Shown: piece after piece, positions 1 through 3,765 of the stretch
Layout of the letters: each line of letters begins with the position of its first letter
How positions within the stretch are numbered: the first letter of the stretch is position 1
Source of the DNA: Lentisphaerota bacterium
GTDB taxonomy: Bacteria; Verrucomicrobiota; Kiritimatiellia; JAAZAB01
Length of the DNA stretch: 6,306 nucleotides
NCBI GenBank assembly: GCA_016199105.1
Contig: JACQHI010000386.1
Coordinates: 1-6,306 of the forward strand
Direction: 5' to 3'
Notes under the pieces: generated by a model
What the model was told of the DNA's origin: nothing
What the model saw: the letters and a program-made list of their open reading frames with translations, nothing else
Databases searched by the model: none
Made by a program: the position numbers and the translations under genes

Positions 1-8
1 CCCCAGTA

Positions 9-31
9 CAGCGGGACCTATGGGACCGCTG
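9..31. repeat. Imperfect palindrome containing two GGGACC direct repeats
   Basis: Six perfect base pairs (CAGCGG at 9-14 with CCGCTG at 26-31) enclose a tandem G/A mismatch, two more G-C pairs and a three-base loop. Inside it, GGGACC occurs twice at a 9-base period (13-18 and 22-27), joined by TAT. No T-run follows on either strand, so a terminator role is doubtful. From memory, GGGACCTAT-type tandem repeats are common between genes in Kiritimatiellota and related genomes. I cannot verify that here. Confidence 0.45.
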
Positions 32-38
32 CTCTTCC

Positions 39-66
39 ATAATGACAATTGCTGATTGATTGTCAG
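39..66 (-). promoter_or_regulatory. Weak candidate promoter reading leftwards
   Basis: On the minus strand, CTGACA (66-61) and CATTAT (44-39) are separated by 16 bases. They match the sigma-70 -35 and -10 consensus at 5/6 and 4/6 positions. If real, it would drive a gene lying left of the window. The inverted repeat at 43-65 overlaps it. This rests on consensus matching alone, and the downstream gene is not visible. Confidence 0.2.
43..65. repeat. Perfect 7-bp inverted repeat, operator-like
   Basis: TGACAAT (43-49) and ATTGTCA (59-65) are perfect reverse complements separated by nine bases. An alternative, mutually exclusive hairpin pairs GCTGA (51-55) with TCAGC (63-67). The repeat spans most of the candidate leftward promoter at 39-66, so a dimeric regulator could bind there. 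A chance origin is possible at this length. Confidence 0.4.
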
Positions 67-120
67 CCAATATCTTTCTCCATCAGTCTGAACTTATTAC
101 CCTTTTTGTCTTATACCACA

Positions 121-135
121 AAGGCGGTCGGCCTT
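121..135. repeat. Small hairpin after the lyase gene
   Basis: AAGGC (121-125) pairs with GCCTT (131-135) around a five-base loop, 25 bases beyond the lyase stop codon. On the minus strand only a TTTG follows, not a T-tract. It could be a weak transcription-pausing or 3'-end hairpin, but it does not meet the usual standard for an intrinsic terminator. Confidence 0.25.
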
Positions 136-159
136 CAAGCGCCATTTCGGGAAAAAACT

Positions 160-2235
160 CTACGGAACCCGCGCCTGGCCGCGGCCCCGGCCGAGCCGGA
201 CCATCGCGCGGCCGCTCACGGCCCCGCCGCCGCAACTGACACCCTTCACCTTTTCCGGATTCAGGATCACCACGTCGCGGCCGAATGGCGTCGAGATTTC
301 CACCGCCTCGGTGCGCCACAGGCCGCCGCCCCGCGTCGGAAGCGGCGTCACCGACACCGCCGGCGGCTTCCCCTGGAACGGAAAGAGCACCGTCGTGAAT
401 CCCGAGATTCCCGTGTGGTTGATCGGCATCCAACGCCGCGCGCGCAGGTTGTACCGGTCGTAGGCCACCCCCAGGTGCGCCACCTCCGCTCCGCCGAAAT
501 CCTTCCCCGTGTCCTGCCGATGCAGACCTTCCGTCCTCCCCTGAACCACCCAACAGGCGGTCCGCCCTTCCGTCCGGACCGCCCCCGGTCCCACGACCCG
601 GAATGGCGTCGGCGCGTGCCAGTATTGCGAGATCGCCAGGTTGAACTTGGCCGAGTTGATATTCTCCACCGCGTCCAGCACCACGGCGTAGCCCGGATCC
701 TTCACCAGCAGGACGGTGCGGCGGATTTTCGCCTCGATGTTGGGCGACACCGGCGAGGCGTCACGCCCAAACACGAAGAACCGGTACGCGCGGTGATAGG
801 CCGAGAAATACTCGACCGTGTCATTGGAAAACCACTGCACGTCCTGCCCTTCCACCAGCCGGCTGTCATAGACCATGCCGTCAATGAGCGCCAGGTTGTG
901 GCTTTCCGGCGCACGGAACAGCTGGTCCAGGGGATTGGCATACGGACCGAACCGGCACAGTTCCTCCAGCAACGGCTCTCCGAACGCCCAGAGATTCAGG
1001 CTCAACAGGTCCCAGTGCGAATGCCAGCCGCCGAATGTTCCGAAGTTGAGATTGAGGAAGGTGGAACGCGGGGTATCCCCGTTGCGCAGGATGGCGAAAC
1101 CGGACGGCTTCAGCAGATAACCGCGCGTCCGGTCAACCCCCAGGAACGGATCCTTCTTGTATTCCGGCAGGCAACGCGCCATCGCCTGGATGGTCGGCAG
1201 GCGGTCATGCGTGCTCCAGCCGGCATCGCCGTAGGTGGGGAAGGCGTAGGCCGGAGGCGGCCCGAGAGTCTTCAAATACCATTGGCAGGCCTGCCGCAGG
1301 CGGGCGACGATTTCCTTGCCGTTCCGTCCGAGACCGCCCGTCCGTCTCCCGATCTCGACGGCCCGGCTCAGCGTCGAGACATGCATCGTGCCATAACCCC
1401 AAACCCGCTCGAGGTTGCCGCCATCGTCGAAAAAGCCTTCCCGTGCATGCCGGACCAGGAAACCGACGGCCTTGCGTTCCCAGGCGGCGGACTCCTTGAA
1501 CTCGGGCAACGCCCGGGCAATGTGAAAATGGGAAATCGTGGCCACGGCGAAGGAATTCACGCCCGACTGAAAGGCGGTCATGCTGTGCTGGAGATACCGG
1601 CCGAATCCCAGAAACGTCTTCAAAACGCCTTCGATGGTTTCGGCGGGAAGCGGCCCGCCCTGGAGCAGCGTCAGATAGGCGGCCAACAGGGTCGGCCACT
1701 TCGCGGCGATGCCGAGATGCCCGAAAATACAGTGCTGGAGCACGGATTCCCACTTGGGATGACGGCGCGTGCCCTCATAGTATTGCCCGAGAATGTCGAT
1801 CAGAAAACGGCGGTAGCGCTCATCGCCGGTCTGAATAGCGGCGGTAATGGCCGGACCCAGCCAGCCCAGGTAATGAAACCCGTGCGTGCAATCCGAAGGC
1901 AATTTGTCGGGCGCCCAGTCAATTACCTTCCCGAACTGGAACACCTGAGTGTGCCAGGTCGCGATCTTATGGTTCAGCAGGTCCTTGAGCCCCTGAGGCG
2001 ACGGCGGCGCCGATTTCCGTTGCGCGGTCCGGATGACCTCCCACTCACCGGCAAGCGAGACCTTGTGATACTCGGCCAGCGCCCGGTAGGCGTCGGCGCG
2101 GTGTCCGTTGCGTCCCAGTTTTATGGCGGTTTTCAGCAGCCCGGCATGGCGCCCCCCCTTCGGAACTTTCAGGGAACCCCAAAAATCTTTTTCGCTGATC
2201 TGTGAGATACGGGCGGGTATGGCCATGCGTTTCAT
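160..2235 (-). CDS. Heparinase II/III-family polysaccharide lyase-like protein
   Basis: The 691-residue product has the layout of the heparinase II/III superfamily, which cleaves uronic-acid-containing polysaccharides by beta-elimination. Residues about 85-325 are helical and resemble the alpha/alpha-toroid. They include the Asn of the GVNSF motif (N227) and the segment LERVWGYGTMH (E276, Y281, H285), which corresponds to the family's E-x-x-x-x-Y-x-x-x-H region. Residues about 375-660 look like the beta-sandwich part. GGWHSHWDLLSLNLWAFGEP (402-421, with H405, H407 and D409) matches the family's GGHxHxD motif, and ESHNLALIDG (444-453) matches the usual AHNxxxxDG. The substrate cannot be told from sequence. 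ATG at 2235 is chosen because AAGGAG precedes it by five bases; upstream in-frame ATGs run into the divergent ATPase gene. No signal peptide is visible (start MKRMAIPARIS), which is unusual for an enzyme acting on external polymers. The last residues are Arg/Gly-rich and may reflect a frameshift. Confidence 0.85.
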   Translation of the reverse strand: MKRMAIPARISQISEKDFWGSLKVPKGGRHAGLLKTAIKLGRNGHRADAYRALAEYHKVSLAGEWEVIRTAQRKSAPPSPQGLKDLLNHKIATWHTQVFQFGKVIDWAPDKLPSDCTHGFHYLGWLGPAITAAIQTGDERYRRFLIDILGQYYEGTRRHPKWESVLQHCIFGHLGIAAKWPTLLAAYLTLLQGGPLPAETIEGVLKTFLGFGRYLQHSMTAFQSGVNSFAVATISHFHIARALPEFKESAAWERKAVGFLVRHAREGFFDDGGNLERVWGYGTMHVSTLSRAVEIGRRTGGLGRNGKEIVARLRQACQWYLKTLGPPPAYAFPTYGDAGWSTHDRLPTIQAMARCLPEYKKDPFLGVDRTRGYLLKPSGFAILRNGDTPRSTFLNLNFGTFGGWHSHWDLLSLNLWAFGEPLLEELCRFGPYANPLDQLFRAPESHNLALIDGMVYDSRLVEGQDVQWFSNDTVEYFSAYHRAYRFFVFGRDASPVSPNIEAKIRRTVLLVKDPGYAVVLDAVENINSAKFNLAISQYWHAPTPFRVVGPGAVRTEGRTACWVVQGRTEGLHRQDTGKDFGGAEVAHLGVAYDRYNLRARRWMPINHTGISGFTTVLFPFQGKPPAVSVTPLPTRGGGLWRTEAVEISTPFGRDVVILNPEKVKGVSCGGGAVSGRAMVRLGRGRGQARVP

Positions 2236-2240
2236 GAAGT

Positions 2241-2246
2241 CTCCTT
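2241..2246 (-). promoter_or_regulatory. Ribosome-binding site of the lyase gene
   Basis: The minus strand reads AAGGAG, five bases before ATG at 2235. This is a near-ideal Shine-Dalgarno sequence. It decides the start codon against the longer open frame reaching back to 2556. Confidence 0.8.
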
Positions 2247-2259
2247 GGGTGAAGCAGGA

Positions 2260-2288
2260 ATTCTGCCGCGTTGCCGTCCGGAAATCAA
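2260..2288 (-). promoter_or_regulatory. Candidate promoter of the lyase gene
   Basis: On the minus strand TTGATT (2288-2283) and CAGAAT (2265-2260) have an ideal 17-base spacing, each matching the sigma-70 consensus at 4/6 positions. Transcription would start near 2253 and leave a short leader carrying the AAGGAG site. The evidence is consensus matching only. Confidence 0.25.
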
Positions 2289-2297
2289 CTGAATTTA

Positions 2298-2351
2298 CCT
2301 CTTTACATCCACAACAGGGGCGTATAACCTTCTCTTTATGTCTGAAAGAGG
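2298..2351. repeat. Inverted repeat around the ATPase promoter and RBS
   Basis: CCTCTTT (2298-2304) is the perfect reverse complement of AAAGAGG (2345-2351). After a three-base bulge the pairing continues with ACAT (2305-2308) against ATGT (2338-2341). The left arm covers the candidate -35 box, and the right arm covers part of the Shine-Dalgarno sequence. Only an RNA started upstream of 2298 would contain both arms. Such an RNA could hide the ribosome-binding site, whereas a transcript from the local promoter could not. A chance match is not excluded. Confidence 0.4.
2302..2328 (+). promoter_or_regulatory. Candidate promoter of the ATPase gene
   Basis: TTTACA (2302-2307) and TATAAC (2323-2328) each match the sigma-70 consensus at 5/6 positions. 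The 15-base spacing is shorter than the usual 17. The predicted start near 2335 gives a leader of about 25 bases before the ATG. Together with its orientation opposite to both neighbours, this suggests the ATPase gene is transcribed on its own. Confidence 0.4.
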
Positions 2352-2353
2352 GG
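2348..2353 (+). promoter_or_regulatory. Ribosome-binding site of the ATPase gene
   Basis: GAGGGG lies six bases before ATG at 2360 and is a good though not perfect Shine-Dalgarno match. It supports this start over in-frame ATGs further left, which would read back through the divergent lyase gene. Confidence 0.6.
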
Positions 2354-2359
2354 TGTGTT

Positions 2360-3745
2360 ATGAAGAGATCGGCCGAATTACACATGGCTGCATGGCTTCG
2401 AAAATCCAGCCGTAAGCCCTTGGTTATCAGGGGCGCACGGCAGGTCGGAAAGTCAACCATGGTTCGGCAGTTTGCCCAATGCCAGCATCTTGACTTGAAT
2501 GAGATCAATCTGGAAAAACATCCGGAACTCAACGACGTCTTCCGCTCATTGGACACCGGAAAAATATGCAGGGAGCTCGAAGGCCTGCTGGGCCGAAACC
2601 TTTTCGGTGAAAACGCCCTGCTCTTTCTGGACGAGATTCAGTCTGCTCCCTGGGCACTGCAGGCATTGCGCTATTTCCATGAAGAGAAGCCCGATCTCCC
2701 GGTTGTGGCGGCCGGATCACTGTTGGAGTTTGTGCTTTCGAAGCACAGTTTCTCAATGCCGGTGGGGCGTGTCGAGTATCTTCACCTGGGTCCCGTGACT
2801 TTCGAGGAATACCTGCTTGAAGTGGAAAGCAGTCTGCTCCATTACGTGACCGGATTCCGGCAAGAGCTACCGCAGACCGTTCATACCCGTTTGCTTGAAC
2901 GACAGCGTGAATACCTCGTGATTGGAGGGATGCCGGAAGCCGTCGCAGCCTTTGCCGCCAGCAAGTCCCTGATCGAAGTGGCGGATGTGCAAAGGTCCAT
3001 CGTCGCGACCTATCAAGATGACTTCGCGAAGTACGCCTCCCAGTCAGCGTTGCACCGGTTGCAAAGAGTCTTCAATGCCGTTCCCCGCATGGTGGGGCGG
3101 AAAGCAAAATATAGCGCTATCGCCCGCCACGAAGCCTCACGCGAGGTCAGAGCCGCCCTGGATCTGCTGATTAAAGCCCGGGTGGTAAGCCCGGTGTACC
3201 ACAGTCACTGCTCGGGAGTACCGCTTGACGCGGAGATTGACGAAAATACGTTCAAGCTCCTTTCCCTTGATGTCGGTCTGATGAACCGTCAATGCGGGCT
3301 GGACTGGACGGCGATTTCCTCCATGGATGAGCGCGAGCTGGTGAACGAGGGTCCCATTGCGGAGCAGTTTGTGGGCCAGCATCTCTTGTATGCCGATGGC
3401 GGACACGAGCCGCCCCGGCTGTGCTATTGGCTGCGTGAGGGAAAGACTGCGAATGCCGAGGTTGACTACGTCGTCGCGCGAGGAAGGCAAATTATTCCCG
3501 TGGAAGTCAAGGCAGGCAAGAGCGGATCCCTCAAATCCGTCTTTCAGTTTGCGGCAGAGAAGAAAACGACCTTGGCGGTCCGGTTCGATCTGAACCCGCC
3601 ATCGCTTCAGCATATTGCCCACAAGTGGAATCGGACGGAAGCGGGGACAGAGATTCTCGAACTGTCTCTGCTATCCCTCCCTCTCTACATGGTTGGCCAA
3701 CTCTGGCGGTTGCTCGACGAGATGAGTTCGATGAAAAGCGGTTGA
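2360..3745 (+). CDS. ATP-binding protein, AAA_14/DUF4143 family
   Basis: The 461-residue protein has the full AAA_14 plus DUF4143 layout and usual family length. Near the N-terminus are the Walker A loop GARQVGKST (25-33, catalytic Lys31), Walker B ALLFLDEIQ (86-94, D91 and E92) and a sensor-like AAGSLLE (117-123). The C-terminal part has the DUF4143 hallmarks: VIGGMPEAV (187-195), NEGPIAEQFVGQ (329-340), then AEVDYVV (366-372) and IPVEVKAGKSGS (379-390). The spacing E334...D369...E382-x-K384 resembles a PD-(D/E)xK nuclease core. The family is widespread in bacteria and archaea, often as many dispersed solo copies, and its cellular role is not established; it is probably cytoplasmic. The gene lies opposite to both neighbours and has its own candidate promoter. 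Parts of it are visibly less GC-rich (2461-2520 is 27 G+C of 60). It looks intact, and I infer acquisition as an independent cassette. Confidence 0.92.
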   Translation: MKRSAELHMAAWLRKSSRKPLVIRGARQVGKSTMVRQFAQCQHLDLNEINLEKHPELNDVFRSLDTGKICRELEGLLGRNLFGENALLFLDEIQSAPWALQALRYFHEEKPDLPVVAAGSLLEFVLSKHSFSMPVGRVEYLHLGPVTFEEYLLEVESSLLHYVTGFRQELPQTVHTRLLERQREYLVIGGMPEAVAAFAASKSLIEVADVQRSIVATYQDDFAKYASQSALHRLQRVFNAVPRMVGRKAKYSAIARHEASREVRAALDLLIKARVVSPVYHSHCSGVPLDAEIDENTFKLLSLDVGLMNRQCGLDWTAISSMDERELVNEGPIAEQFVGQHLLYADGGHEPPRLCYWLREGKTANAEVDYVVARGRQIIPVEVKAGKSGSLKSVFQFAAEKKTTLAVRFDLNPPSLQHIAHKWNRTEAGTEILELSLLSLPLYMVGQLWRLLDEMSSMKSG

Positions 3746-3765
3746 TCCCGTCTTTCTCATTTTTT
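3735..3765 (+). terminator. Possible weak terminator of the ATPase gene
   Basis: AAAGCGG (3735-3741) can pair with CCG and CTTT (3748-3750 and 3752-3755) around a six-base loop with one bulged T. Six T residues follow at 3760-3765, four bases beyond the stem. The stem is A/T-rich, overlaps the ATPase stop codon and runs into the end of the convergent gene. This is suggestive only. Confidence 0.25.

Larger units (their letters stand above)
1..159. other. Gene-free left flank downstream of the lyase gene
   Basis: No open frame here has protein-like features with a credible start and ribosome-binding site. The region is visibly more AT-rich than the coding DNA to its right. It lies 3' of the minus-strand lyase gene. 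It contains three short inverted repeats (9-31, 43-65 and 121-135), listed separately. None is followed by a proper T-tract on either strand, so I cannot name a convincing intrinsic terminator for the lyase gene. A second minus-strand frame runs through 159-83 and may be a displaced C-terminus of the lyase (see findings). Confidence 0.6.

Noticed and set aside
49..2205. 718-codon plus-strand open frame
   Set aside because: It is exactly antisense to the lyase gene, rich in Arg, His and Pro with no recognisable domain, and arises from GC-biased codons on the opposite strand.
2108..2359. 84-residue N-terminal extension of the ATPase frame
   Set aside because: It overlaps the divergent lyase start and has no family similarity; the ATG at 2360 gives the normal AAA_14 N-terminus and has an RBS.
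2236..2556. 107-residue N-terminal extension of the lyase frame
   Set aside because: It runs antisense into the ATPase Walker A region and looks non-protein-like; the ATG at 2235 has a strong Shine-Dalgarno sequence.
3137..3622. 161-codon minus-strand open frame
   Set aside because: It is antisense to the conserved DUF4143 domain, with no RBS or recognisable motif.
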